From assembly GCF_021261325.1 (NCBI RefSeq), contig NZ_JAJSBI010000005.1, positions 186,001 to 250,000 of the forward strand: a DNA stretch of 64,000 nucleotides, read 5' to 3'. Shown here piece after piece: positions 35,612-43,940 of this stretch. Source of the stretch: Streptomyces guryensis. GTDB taxonomy: Bacteria > Actinomycetota > Actinomycetes > Streptomycetales > Streptomycetaceae. The notes under the pieces were generated by a model. That model ran no database searches. It was not told where the DNA came from and saw only the letters and a program-made list of their open reading frames with translations. The position numbers were made by a program, and so were the translations under genes. How positions within the stretch are numbered: position 1 is the stretch's first letter; the number at the start of each line of letters is the position of its first letter.

Positions 35612-36357
35612 GAGACGCGGCCGGCCGCGAGTCCCGGGGCCTGCGGCGCGTGCTCGTGGCGGTGGGGGTGCGGAGCGAGGGGAGGCCGGTGCACGGGGCC
35701 CCCGTCCCGTGCGGCGAGCACCCGCTCCAGCACGGTGGCGACACCGCCGCCGTCACGGGCGCAGGACCGTACGACCTCCACCCCGGGGTTGACCCGCTGC
35801 ACATGCGCGGTGAAGGCGGCCTCGTCGAAACCGGCGGGCTCGGCCAGGTCGGTCTTGGTGAGCACCACCAGGTGGGCGGAGCCGAAGGCCGTGGGGTACT
35901 TCAGGGGCTTGTCCTCGCCCTCCGTGACCGCCATGAGCACGATCCGCAGACTCTCGCCGAGGTCGTAGGCCGCCGGGCAGACGAGGTTGCCGACGTTCTC
36001 CACGAACAGCACCGCGGTCTCCGCGGGCAGCCAGCCCTGCACATGGCCGGTGAGCTGCCGGGCCTCCAGATGGCACAGCCCGTCGGTCAGCAGCTGTTTG
36101 ACCGGCGCCCCCGACCGGGCCAGCCGGTGGGCGTCGTTCTCGGTCGCCAGGTCGGCGGTGAGCGCGGCCACCGGGATGCACCGCTCCACCGCCAGGGCCA
36201 GCACCCGCCCGAGCAGTTCCGTCTTGCCGCTGCCCGGGCTGGACAGCAGGTTGACGACGGTGACCCGGCGCCGGGCCAGTTCGTCGCGCAGGCCCGCGGC
36301 CAGGCCGTCGTTCTTCGCCAGGACGGCCTGGGTGACGTCGTCCATGGACTCGCACAT
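35608..36357 (-). CDS. hypB: HypB, nickel-inserting GTPase with C-terminal His tail
   Basis: A 249-residue GTPase: P-loop LLSSPGSGKTELLGR, the Cys-His nickel site at TDGLCHLEA, switch VENVGNLVCPA and NKXD-like TKTDLAE. The N-terminal CxxCGC high-affinity site and the N-terminal His-rich stretch of many HypBs are absent. Instead the C-terminus carries a His/Pro-rich tail (HRPPLAPHPHRHEHAPQAP). ATG 36357 is chosen because GAGGAG lies 8 bases upstream; the long open frame further up is a shadow. Confidence 0.93.
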   Translation of the reverse strand: MCESMDDVTQAVLAKNDGLAAGLRDELARRRVTVVNLLSSPGSGKTELLGRVLALAVERCIPVAALTADLATENDAHRLARSGAPVKQLLTDGLCHLEARQLTGHVQGWLPAETAVLFVENVGNLVCPAAYDLGESLRIVLMAVTEGEDKPLKYPTAFGSAHLVVLTKTDLAEPAGFDEAAFTAHVQRVNPGVEVVRSCARDGGGVATVLERVLAARDGGPVHRPPLAPHPHRHEHAPQAPGLAAGRVS

Positions 36358-36395
36358 GGGCGCTGCTCCTCGCGGTCGATCGGGGACGGGGTGCG

Positions 36396-36992
36396 TCACC
36401 GATCTTCGACGCCGCCGGCCACCGGGAGCGGGACCTCGGCCGAGGACGAGTCCGTGGATTCGTCCGGGCGGCTCAACGAAGGCGTGGCCGTGGGGTCGGC
36501 GAGCAGCACCGGGACCAGGGTGTGCAGGGCGGCGACGGCCCTGTCGACCGCATCGCGAACCGGTGCGCTGAGGCCCGGGGTGATGTCCTCGTCGCCACGG
36601 GGCCGGACCTCGGGCTCGCAGGCGAGGAGGAGGACCCGTGGCAGCGGCTCGTCGCCCAGGTGGGCGGCCAGGGCCAGCACCTTGGCCGGATCCATGCCAT
36701 GTGCCTCGGGCGGGGCGGCGCCCGTGGTGCCGTCGGGGGGTTCCGGCTCGATCAGCGACAGGGTGCCCGGCCGGTGTCCCCGCGCGGCCGCGTCGACCAG
36801 GACCGCCGTGTCGTAGCCGTCCAGCAGTTCGTAGGCGAGATCCATGCCGCGGATGCCGAAGTCCCGCACACGGACCTCGGGAGGCAGGGGCCGCCGGTCC
36901 AGGGCTTGGATCACCTCGGGCCCGAAGGCGTCGTCCGCGAGGAAGATGTTGCCGACGCCCGCCACCAGCAGACGGGTACCGGACCGCGTCAC
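36396..36992 (-). CDS. [NiFe]-hydrogenase maturation endopeptidase (HycI/HupD family)
   Basis: A 198-residue protease. The N-terminal signature VAGVGNIFLADDAFG carries the first metal-binding acidic residue, RDFGIRGMDLAYELLDGYD the second region, and VLVDAAARGHRPGTL, MDPAKVLALA the third. It uses bound nickel to check the large subunit and then cuts after His575 of HhyL. The C-terminal ~30 residues are a Ser/Pro-rich tail. GTG 36992 overlaps the hypX stop (GTGA). Confidence 0.9.
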   Translation of the reverse strand: MTRSGTRLLVAGVGNIFLADDAFGPEVIQALDRRPLPPEVRVRDFGIRGMDLAYELLDGYDTAVLVDAAARGHRPGTLSLIEPEPPDGTTGAAPPEAHGMDPAKVLALAAHLGDEPLPRVLLLACEPEVRPRGDEDITPGLSAPVRDAVDRAVAALHTLVPVLLADPTATPSLSRPDESTDSSSAEVPLPVAGGVEDR

Positions 36993-38707
36993 CGCAGACC
37001 CCCGTCGACCTGGTCGCCGGCCGGGGCCAGGGGCCGGGCACCGCCGCTCGGGAGCTTGCGGACGAAGGCCGAGCGCAGGGCGTGGTACGGGGCGTGCGGA
37101 TCGAAGAAGATGGCGCGCATACGGGCGAGTTCGTCCCGCCGGTACTCCGAGAGCGGCTGCTGTTCCTCGTCCGCCCGGCGTGCCGCGGCCTTCGCGGCGA
37201 TCTGCCGCGCGAGGTCCGGGTCACGGGCGACTTCGGCTGCCAAGCGCTCGATCTCGGCGGTGAACTCCTGTGCGGAGACCTCCACCAGACGGTCCACCAG
37301 GCCGATCCGTGCGGCGGTCGCGGCGCTCACCGGCAGCGCCTCGGTCGTCAGCCGCCGGGCCGTCTCGGTACCGACGCGGCGCGGCAGCGTGTACGTCCAG
37401 AACTCCGACCCGTACAGACCCATCCGCCGGTAGTGCGGGTTGAGGACCGTGCCCGCACGGCACCACACCTGGTCGGCGGCGAGGGCGAGCATGACGCCGC
37501 CGGCCGCGGCGTTGCCGCCGAGCGCCGCCACCACCATCCGGTCGGTGGTGCGCAGCACCGCCTCGACCAGGTCGTCCATGGCGTTGAGGTTGGACCAGGA
37601 CTCGCCCGCGGGGTCGGCGGCCGCCTCGATGACGTTGAGGTGGATGCCGTTGGAGAAGAAGTCGCGGGAGCCGCCGAGCACCAGCAGCGAGGTGGGGCGG
37701 GTGAGCGCGTAACGGTAGGCGGCGAGCAGTCTGCGGCAGTGGTTGGTGCTCATCGCCCCGCCGGGGAAGGAGAAGGTCAGAAATCCGATGTCGCCGTGCT
37801 GCCGGTAGCGGATGTCGGTCCAGGTGTTCCGCTCGGCGGGCAGGTCGAGCGGTGCCCCGGCTTCCGGCAGGAACGGAACGGGGAAAGAGGCGAGCACGGA
37901 CGCCGCCGGACGGCGGAACGGCGCGGGGTCGCCGGAGTTCTTGCGGGGCCGCAGCTCGGGAATCCATACGGCCCCGTCCCGAGTGGCCCGGCAGACCGCC
38001 CCGGCGCGCGTCGCGAGCAGTTCCCCGGGGCGTCCGCGCAGCCGGTCCTCGGGATGCCCGCCGTGCAGGAACACCTCCCGGCCGCAGAGTTCGTCCAGGA
38101 CGCCCGGCTGAGAGTCGGCCCCGCGGAGCTTGCGCAGGACCGTCCCGGTCGTGTCGTTCTCCCAGTCGATCCTTCGCCGCTCCCGGCGGAAGGGGTCGCG
38201 CCACACCACCCGGATCGCGGGATCGCTCTGGGCCTGCGGCTTGTACGAGCCGTCGGCGTACCGGCGTACCGCCTGCAGGACGGCGGCCGAGGCGGCGTCG
38301 GAGGCCTCGTTGCGATACAGGTCGCTCTTGCCGACAGGCGGCACCGGGAAGGGCTCGGTCGCCCACACGTCGCCCGCGTCCATGACCGCCTCGGCCTGGA
38401 GCACCGTCACCCCCCAGTGCGAGGCGCCCTCGGCGATCGCCCAGTCCAGGGAGGACGGCCCACGGTCGCCGGGCGGTCCCGGGTGCACGATGAGACAGGT
38501 GTGCTCCCGCCAGACGTCCTCCGGCAGCGCCGTCTTCAGCATCGGAGCGATGATCAGTTCCGGTCGGGTTTCGTGAACGGCGGTCCGGATCGCTTCGGTG
38601 CCGTGCGAGGCGAGCACGACGTCCACCCGGTGCCCTTCGTCCGACAGTTCCGCGTACACACGCTGGGAGAGGCTGTTGAACGCGCTGGCGACGAGCAAGA
38701 TGTCCAT
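36989..38707 (-). CDS. hypX: HypX, CO-forming hydrogenase maturation protein
   Basis: A 572-residue protein of two domains. The N-terminal ~270 residues are a formyltransferase fold with the substrate motif IVHPGPPGDRGPSSLDW. The C-terminal ~280 residues are a crotonase fold (FSNGIHLNVIEAA, AALGGNAAAGGVMLALAAD). HypX takes the formyl group from N10-formyl-tetrahydrofolate and converts it to the CO ligand under air, which fits an oxygen-tolerant hydrogenase. ATG 38707 is chosen; an in-frame TTG lies 21 bases upstream. It is the first gene of the maturation operon. Confidence 0.93.
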   Translation of the reverse strand: MDILLVASAFNSLSQRVYAELSDEGHRVDVVLASHGTEAIRTAVHETRPELIIAPMLKTALPEDVWREHTCLIVHPGPPGDRGPSSLDWAIAEGASHWGVTVLQAEAVMDAGDVWATEPFPVPPVGKSDLYRNEASDAASAAVLQAVRRYADGSYKPQAQSDPAIRVVWRDPFRRERRRIDWENDTTGTVLRKLRGADSQPGVLDELCGREVFLHGGHPEDRLRGRPGELLATRAGAVCRATRDGAVWIPELRPRKNSGDPAPFRRPAASVLASFPVPFLPEAGAPLDLPAERNTWTDIRYRQHGDIGFLTFSFPGGAMSTNHCRRLLAAYRYALTRPTSLLVLGGSRDFFSNGIHLNVIEAAADPAGESWSNLNAMDDLVEAVLRTTDRMVVAALGGNAAAGGVMLALAADQVWCRAGTVLNPHYRRMGLYGSEFWTYTLPRRVGTETARRLTTEALPVSAATAARIGLVDRLVEVSAQEFTAEIERLAAEVARDPDLARQIAAKAAARRADEEQQPLSEYRRDELARMRAIFFDPHAPYHALRSAFVRKLPSGGARPLAPAGDQVDGGLR

Positions 38708-38773
38708 GACGCGGAATGATCGTCGCAATGCGGAAGGTCGAGAAGGACCGCTGCGGCGTTTCGTTGTCGTGCG

Positions 38774-39142
38774 TCAGGTCTCTTCCTCCATCCGGATCGC
38801 ATTGCGCAGGTTTTCGAACGCCTCGCTCTCGTTGCCCCGGTGCACTTCGAGCAGTGCGGCGGCGATCGCGTCGAGCTTGCGCTGGACCGCGTGCTCGGCA
38901 CGCATCTCGGCGTTCTTCAGCAGCGCCAGGAGCAGCAGCGTCACCGCGGTCATGGACCCGCTCGCCAGCAGGAGCAGTTCGATTCCCAGGTGCGCCAGGT
39001 GGGAGGCCAGGAAGAAGGCGATGAGAATCAGACAGACCAGGAAGAAGAGCGGAGAGCTGGTGAAATTGGAGGCGTACTCGGCGAATTGATCGAACCGGCC
39101 GCGTCGCGGGCCACCCCGCTGAACGGGACTCTTGAAGGTCAT
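38774..39142 (-). CDS. Low-affinity iron permease family protein
   Basis: A 122-residue membrane protein. FDQFAEYASNFTSSPLFFLVCLILIAFFLASH gives the first helix and LLLASGSMTAVTLLLLALLKNAEM the second. The C-terminal part is helical (LDAIAAALLEVHRGNESEAF). It fits the Iron_permease family, which is related to the yeast Fet4 domain but short; metal transport by the bacterial form is not proven. ATG 39142 is chosen over the longer frame. It lies 66 bp upstream of hypX, same strand, so it may be co-transcribed with the maturation genes. Confidence 0.75.
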   Translation of the reverse strand: MTFKSPVQRGGPRRGRFDQFAEYASNFTSSPLFFLVCLILIAFFLASHLAHLGIELLLLASGSMTAVTLLLLALLKNAEMRAEHAVQRKLDAIAAALLEVHRGNESEAFENLRNAIRMEEET

Positions 39143-39286
39143 GAGCGAGCCATACCCCGCCGTCCGCACGGACGGCGCCCGTGGCCGACCCGAGGACGCG
39201 GTTGCACTCGGGTGGGGCAACCCCGCGGGCCGGCCGTCTCGGCCCGTGCCCGGCGCCGGACCGCCGAGACCGGTCCTAGCCATGTC

Positions 39287-40531
39287 CTAGCCACCCCACC
39301 GATCCACCGCGGCCAGCACCGGAGCCACCCCGTCCTCCTCGCGGATGCGTGCCCCCAGCGTCTCGGCACGCCGTGCGAACACCGGGTCGCGGGTGGCCCG
39401 CATCAGCGCCGTGGCCAGCGTGTCGGGGGTGAGGCGGCGCAGCGGCAGGGTGCGTGGGGCGACGCCCAGGGCGACCAGGCGGGCGGACCAGAAGCCCTCG
39501 TCGAACTGGATCGGTACCGGGACGGCCGGCACCCCGGCGCGCAGACCCGCCGCCGTCGTGCCCGCGCCCGCATGGTGGACCACTGCGGCCACGCGGGGGA
39601 AGAGCGCGGAATGCGGGACCTCGTCGATGGTCAGCATGTCGTCGCCGCAGACCTCGAGGCCGGCCCAGCCGCGCTGGATCACTCCGCGCAGCCCGGCCCG
39701 GCGCAGGGCGCGCACGATACAGCTGCTGAGCCGTCCGGGTTCGGGCACGGTCGCGCTGCCCAGGCCCACGTACACGGGTGCCGGCCCCGCGTCGAGGAAG
39801 TCCCGCAGGGGAGAGGGGAGTTGGGGCTCTCCGTCGTACGGCCACCAGTACCCGGTCACGGACAGGCCCGGCCGCCAGTCGTCCGGCCGGGGCACCACCA
39901 GCGGGCTGAATCCGTGCAGCACCGGCCGCCCCTGTCGCTCCCGGGCCCGCCAGGCCGCGGCGGTACTCACCCGGGGCAGCCCCAGCCGATCCCGTACCGC
40001 GGGCAGCGCCCCGGCGAAGACCTGCTCCACGGCAAGGCTCACGCCGTGCCCGGCGATCCGGTTGCCCATGGCTCCCAGGGAGCGGACGCCCAGCATCGGC
40101 GGCCCGAACTCCCGTGTGGGGGCGAGGGGTTGGAGGGGAACGTCCAGGTACGGCAGGGACAGGCCCTCGGCGATGGTGTGCCCGAGGGGTCCCACCGAAG
40201 CGGACAGCAGCAGCAAGTCACTCGACCGGGCGGCCGCCACCAGATCGTCCGTCATCCGTCCGACCAGCGCCCGCGCCATGGCGACCACCCGTACCAGCTT
40301 CCCCACACCGGTGGCGCTGCGATGCAGCCCGCGCCCCCGCGAGGACTCCAGTTCCGCCCGTGGGTCCACCGGCAGCGGATGGAAACGGACCTTCGCCCCG
40401 GCCACGAGCGGCTCGAAACGGGCATGCGTCACCAGGGTGACCTCGTGCCCGGCACGGGAGAGCCCGTGCCCGAGTCCGGTGTACGGGGCGACGTCGCCCC
40501 GGGAGCCCGCCGTCATGATCGCTACGCGCAC
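39287..40531 (-). CDS. UGT-type glycosyltransferase (GT1, erythromycin-GT-like)
   Basis: A 414-residue GT-B fold enzyme. The N-terminal domain is VRVAIMTAGSRGDVAPYTGLGHGLSRAGHEVTLVTH (quoted in parts: MTAGSRGDVAPYTGLG). The C-terminal donor-binding motif is VVHHAGAGTTAAGLRAGVPAV, PIQFDEGFWSARLVALG. This is the macrolide/sterol glucosyltransferase style of actinomycetes; the acceptor is unknown. I take GTG 40531 (VRVAIM) rather than the longer frame, because the Rossmann strand begins there. Confidence 0.85.
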   Translation of the reverse strand: MRVAIMTAGSRGDVAPYTGLGHGLSRAGHEVTLVTHARFEPLVAGAKVRFHPLPVDPRAELESSRGRGLHRSATGVGKLVRVVAMARALVGRMTDDLVAAARSSDLLLLSASVGPLGHTIAEGLSLPYLDVPLQPLAPTREFGPPMLGVRSLGAMGNRIAGHGVSLAVEQVFAGALPAVRDRLGLPRVSTAAAWRARERQGRPVLHGFSPLVVPRPDDWRPGLSVTGYWWPYDGEPQLPSPLRDFLDAGPAPVYVGLGSATVPEPGRLSSCIVRALRRAGLRGVIQRGWAGLEVCGDDMLTIDEVPHSALFPRVAAVVHHAGAGTTAAGLRAGVPAVPVPIQFDEGFWSARLVALGVAPRTLPLRRLTPDTLATALMRATRDPVFARRAETLGARIREEDGVAPVLAAVDRWGG

Positions 40532-40610
40532 GACGGCCAGTATGGCCCCGCGGACGCCTTTGAGCGACAACGCCCTGTCGGAAGAAGCCACTTCACGCTG
40601 GTCACTTCCG

Positions 40611-40640
40611 TTGACTTGACGCTCTCCTTGGCTCTACTTT
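40611..40640 (+). promoter_or_regulatory. Likely promoter of the alpha-galactosidase gene
   Basis: TTGACT (40611-40616) and TACTTT (40635-40640) with an 18-base spacer, 60 bases before the start codon. It resembles a vegetative (HrdB) promoter. Confidence 0.5.
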
Positions 40641-40675
40641 CGGCGCGCCCAACGCGTTCGGATCGCCGATCCTCG

Positions 40676-40689
40676 TTCGGTATATCGAA
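40676..40689. promoter_or_regulatory. Operator-like palindrome before the alpha-galactosidase gene
   Basis: TTCGGTATATCGAA is a 14-base near-palindrome (one mismatched pair) between the promoter and the start codon. Its form suits a LacI- or GntR-type sugar repressor. No regulator gene is adjacent. Confidence 0.4.
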
Positions 40690-40702
40690 TGAACGGAGCC
40701 GT

Positions 40703-42670
40703 ATGTACCCCCCTTCGCGCTCACCCCACAGAGGTCTCGTACGCCGCTGCAGAGCCGCCGCCGTACGCTTCCTCGCCCTCGCCCTCACCGCGGCTGCCGC
40801 CCTCCTCTTCGCCGCGCCCGGCCCCGCGCAGGCGGCGACGACCCGTCAGACAGCGGTGCCCACCGCCCCCATGGGCTGGGCCTCCTGGAACAGTTTCGCC
40901 GCCAAGATCGACTACAACGTCATCAAGCAGCAGGTCGATGCCTTCGTCGCCGCGGGGCTTCCGGCCGCCGGATACAAGTACATCAACATCGACGAGGGCT
41001 GGTGGCAGGGCACCCGCGACAGCGGCGGCAACATCACCGTCGACACCAGTGAGTGGCCCGGCGGCATGAGCGCCATCGCCGACTACATCCACAGCAAGGG
41101 CCTCAAGGCCGGCATCTACACCGACGCCGGCAAGAACGGCTGCGGCTACTACTACCCGACCGGCCGCCCCGCCGCCCCGAACACCGGCAGCGAGGGCCAC
41201 TACGACCAGGACATGCTCCAGTTCTCCAAGTGGGGCTTCGACTTCGTCAAGGTCGACTGGTGCGGCGGCGACGTCGAGGGGCTCGACGCGGCGACGGCGT
41301 ACCAGTCGATCAGCGACGCGGTCGCCAAGGCGACGGCCACCACCGGCCGCCCGCTCACCCTCTCGATCTGCAACTGGGGCAAACAGAACCCCTGGAACTG
41401 GGCACCGGGCCAGGCCCCCATGTGGCGCACCAGCACGGACATCATCTACTACGGCAACTCGCCGTCGATGACCAACCTGCTCTCCAACTTCGACCAGGCC
41501 CTGCACCCCACGGCCCAGCACACCGGCTACTACAACGACCCGGACATGCTGATGGTCGGCATGGACGGCTTCACCGCCGCCCAGAACCGCACCCACATGA
41601 ACCTGTGGGCCATCTCCGGCGCTCCGCTTCTCGCCGGCAACAACCTCGCCACGATGACCTCCGAGACCGCCTCGATCCTCAAGAATCCCGAGGTCGTCGC
41701 CGTCGACCAGGACCCGCGCGGCCTCCAGGGCGTGAAGGTCGCCGAGGACACGACCGGGCTGCAGGTGTACGGCAAGGTCCTCACCGGCAGCGGCAACCGT
41801 GCCGTCGTCCTCCTCAACCGCACCTCCGCCGCCCAGAACATCACCGTCCGCTGGTCCGACCTCGGCCTGACCAGCGCGTCCGCGACCGTGCGTGATGTGT
41901 GGGCGCGCGCCAACCTCGGCACCTTCGGCACCAGTTACACCACGAGTGTTCCGGCGGGCGGCTCGGTCATGCTGACGGTCACCGGAGGGACGGAGGCGTC
42001 CAGCAACACCTACACCGGTAGCTCCGGCTTCTCCGGCGTGGTGGCCGGGAGCACCGGCATCAAGGTCGTCGACGTCTCGTACACGAACAACACGTCCGCG
42101 ACCCGCACCGGCACCCTCAGGGTCGACGGCCAGGGCGCCACCACGGTCGCCTTCCCGCCGACAGGCTCCAGCCCGGGCACGATCTCCGTCGAGGTCGGCC
42201 TGTCCAAGGGTTCCGCCAACTCGCTCACCTTCTCGGGAGCCCCGCCCCTCGACTCGATCACCGTCAGACCCCTGCCGGGGGCCAACGGCTCCCAGGTCGT
42301 GGGCAAGCAGTCCGGGCGCTGCCTGGACATCTACAACAACACGATCACCAACGGCACCCAGGCCGAGCTGTGGGACTGCAACGGCGGTCAGAACCAGGCC
42401 TGGACGTACACCTCCCGCAAGGAACTCGTGGTGTACGGCAACAAGTGCCTGGACGCCTACAACCAGGGCACGACCAACGGCACCAAGGTCGTCATCTGGG
42501 ACTGCAACGGCCAGAACAACCAGAAGTGGAACGTCAACAGCGACGGCACCCTCACCAACGTCAACGCGGGCCTGTGCCTGGACGCCTACAACAACGGCAC
42601 GGCGAACGGCACCTCCATGGTGCTGTGGTCCTGCGGGACGGGCGACAACCAGAAGTGGACGCTGAACTAG
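40703..42670 (+). CDS. Secreted GH27 alpha-galactosidase with CBM35-like and ricin-B domains
   Basis: A 655-residue secreted enzyme. The signal peptide (cleavage near AQA-A, residue 44) is followed by the GH27 barrel: TAPMGWASWNSFAA, YKYINIDEGWW, nucleophile D185 in FVKVDWCGG, acid/base D246 in MWRTSTDI. A beta-sandwich (residues ~330-430) and a CBM35-like domain (VVDVSYTNNTSATRTGTLRV) follow. Residues ~530-655 form a ricin-type CBM13 with three QxW repeats (QNQAWTY, NNQKWNV, DNQKWTL). It releases alpha-galactose (or related sugars) from plant polymers. ATG 40703 has ACGGAG upstream. A terminator follows. Confidence 0.93.
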   Translation: MYPPSRSPHRGLVRRCRAAAVRFLALALTAAAALLFAAPGPAQAATTRQTAVPTAPMGWASWNSFAAKIDYNVIKQQVDAFVAAGLPAAGYKYINIDEGWWQGTRDSGGNITVDTSEWPGGMSAIADYIHSKGLKAGIYTDAGKNGCGYYYPTGRPAAPNTGSEGHYDQDMLQFSKWGFDFVKVDWCGGDVEGLDAATAYQSISDAVAKATATTGRPLTLSICNWGKQNPWNWAPGQAPMWRTSTDIIYYGNSPSMTNLLSNFDQALHPTAQHTGYYNDPDMLMVGMDGFTAAQNRTHMNLWAISGAPLLAGNNLATMTSETASILKNPEVVAVDQDPRGLQGVKVAEDTTGLQVYGKVLTGSGNRAVVLLNRTSAAQNITVRWSDLGLTSASATVRDVWARANLGTFGTSYTTSVPAGGSVMLTVTGGTEASSNTYTGSSGFSGVVAGSTGIKVVDVSYTNNTSATRTGTLRVDGQGATTVAFPPTGSSPGTISVEVGLSKGSANSLTFSGAPPLDSITVRPLPGANGSQVVGKQSGRCLDIYNNTITNGTQAELWDCNGGQNQAWTYTSRKELVVYGNKCLDAYNQGTTNGTKVVIWDCNGQNNQKWNVNSDGTLTNVNAGLCLDAYNNGTANGTSMVLWSCGTGDNQKWTLN

Positions 42671-42682
42671 CGGTGCCTGCTC

Positions 42683-42710
42683 GGCCCGCCCGGTGAACCC
42701 CGGGCGGGCC
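42683..42710. terminator. Stem-loop between convergent genes
   Basis: GGCCCGCCCGG (42683-42693) pairs with CCGGGCGGGCC (42700-42710) over a 6-base loop, 12 bases after the alpha-galactosidase stop. Confidence 0.7.
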
Positions 42711-42741
42711 TCGGGGTGCCGTGCGCCCTGATGGACCATGG

Positions 42742-43587
42742 TCAATCGAAGCAGTTGTGATTCCGGCGCACGAAATCGGCAAAACCGACGGCTCCTCGGC
42801 CGGTGAGATCGGCGACGGTCGAAGTGACCGTCTCGGCACCGCCGTCGCGGTAGGCGCGGGCAACCCCCATCAGGGCGTCAATGTGGAACTCCGGCATCCC
42901 GCGGCTCAGCATCGCCGCGCGCGCTTCGTCGTCCTGCAGGCCCACGTAGCGCACCGGCTTGCCAAGGACGTCGGAAAACTCTTCGGCGGCTTCCGCGTAG
43001 GTCAGTGCCTTCGGCCCGGTGAGGTCGTATACGCGGCCGTCGTGGCCATCAGTAGTGAGCACCCGCGCCGCGACACGGGCGACGTCGTCGATGTCGATGA
43101 AGCTGATGGGTGCGGTGATCAAGGGGAAACTGAACTCTCCGGCCTCGCGGATGGACGGCTGGCGCAGGAAGTTCTGCAGATAGAAATTTGGCCGCAGGAT
43201 CGTCCAGGGCAAACCTGACGCAATCAGCGCTTGTTCGACGGGCTGATGCAGCCGGGCGATCGGTGAGAGTCGTTCGTCGGCCCGCCAGACCGACAGCTTG
43301 ACCACCCGGACACGCACGGCCCGGGCGGCTTCCAGCAGGTTGAGTTCGTGCGTCGTCTGGTCGGGGCTGGTCGCGCCGAGAAGGAATACGGTCTCGATGC
43401 CATCGAGTGCAGGACAGATCGTGTCCGGCATGGCCAGATCGAGCGTCACTGCTCGACCACCCGCCTTGATCACCTGAGCCGTGGTGTGCGGATCACGGTA
43501 AGCGGCCCGCGCGGTCAGGCCGTCGGAATGAAGGCGAGTGAGAAGAGCCGTTCCGACATTCCCACTCGCGCCAGTCACCAGAATCAT
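42742..43587 (-). CDS. NmrA-like NAD(P)-binding protein
   Basis: A 281-residue atypical short-chain dehydrogenase. MILVTGASGNVGTALL holds the nucleotide-binding TGxxGxxG; LLGATSPDQTTHELNLLEAA and GLPWTILRPNFYLQNFL are the family's later motifs. The catalytic YxxxK is missing, as usual in NmrA/HSCARG members that sense NADPH or act as azo- or quinone reductases. ATG 43587 has GGAAG 8 bases upstream. Third positions include somewhat more A/T than the neighbours, which may point to separate acquisition. Confidence 0.8.
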   Translation of the reverse strand: MILVTGASGNVGTALLTRLHSDGLTARAAYRDPHTTAQVIKAGGRAVTLDLAMPDTICPALDGIETVFLLGATSPDQTTHELNLLEAARAVRVRVVKLSVWRADERLSPIARLHQPVEQALIASGLPWTILRPNFYLQNFLRQPSIREAGEFSFPLITAPISFIDIDDVARVAARVLTTDGHDGRVYDLTGPKALTYAEAAEEFSDVLGKPVRYVGLQDDEARAAMLSRGMPEFHIDALMGVARAYRDGGAETVTSTVADLTGRGAVGFADFVRRNHNCFD

Positions 43588-43589
43588 GG

Positions 43590-43940
43590 TCACATCTTCC
43601 AGGTGACAGCGGTGAGTATGCCAAGAACCAGGGCCGACCCCAGCAGGCAGAGCGCCAACAGCCGCTGACGCAGCAGGCGGTAGGCCTCCTCGTACTCGGC
43701 GCGCAGATCCTGGCTTCGCTCGGCCGTGCACTGCCACGAGGTGCGGGCGAGCCCGAGATACTCCGCCTCGAACCGGCGCTCCACCTCCGTCCGCTGCCCC
43801 TCTGTGAGCCAGCCGAGCGAGGCGGTGAAACGCAGCGCGGCCGCGTGGCCCTGGTCGCGGACGGACGCGAGGAGCAGATGTCCCTCGATCTCGTTGAGGA
43901 ACGCCCTCGTGTCCACGGGGTGCTCGTCCATGGCCGTCAC
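43590..43940 (-). CDS. Small membrane protein coupled to ctaD
   Basis: A 116-residue protein. The N-terminal ~85 residues are soluble and helical ([42 protein letters not shown]); the C-terminus has one hydrophobic helix ([21 protein letters not shown]). GTG 43940 overlaps the ctaD stop in GTGA; ATG 43931 is the alternative. The coupling suggests it serves the oxidase subunit, for example in assembly. No family recognised. Confidence 0.65.
   Translation of the reverse strand: MTAMDEHPVDTRAFLNEIEGHLLLASVRDQGHAAALRFTASLGWLTEGQRTEVERRFEAEYLGLARTSWQCTAERSQDLRAEYEEAYRLLRQRLLALCLLGSALVLGILTAVTWKM

Noticed and set aside
38840..40702. Very long open frame continuing upstream of the alpha-galactosidase gene (1276 codons in total)
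   Set aside because: The upstream part is antisense to the iron permease and glycosyltransferase genes. The signal peptide at 40703 with its ribosome site marks the true start.
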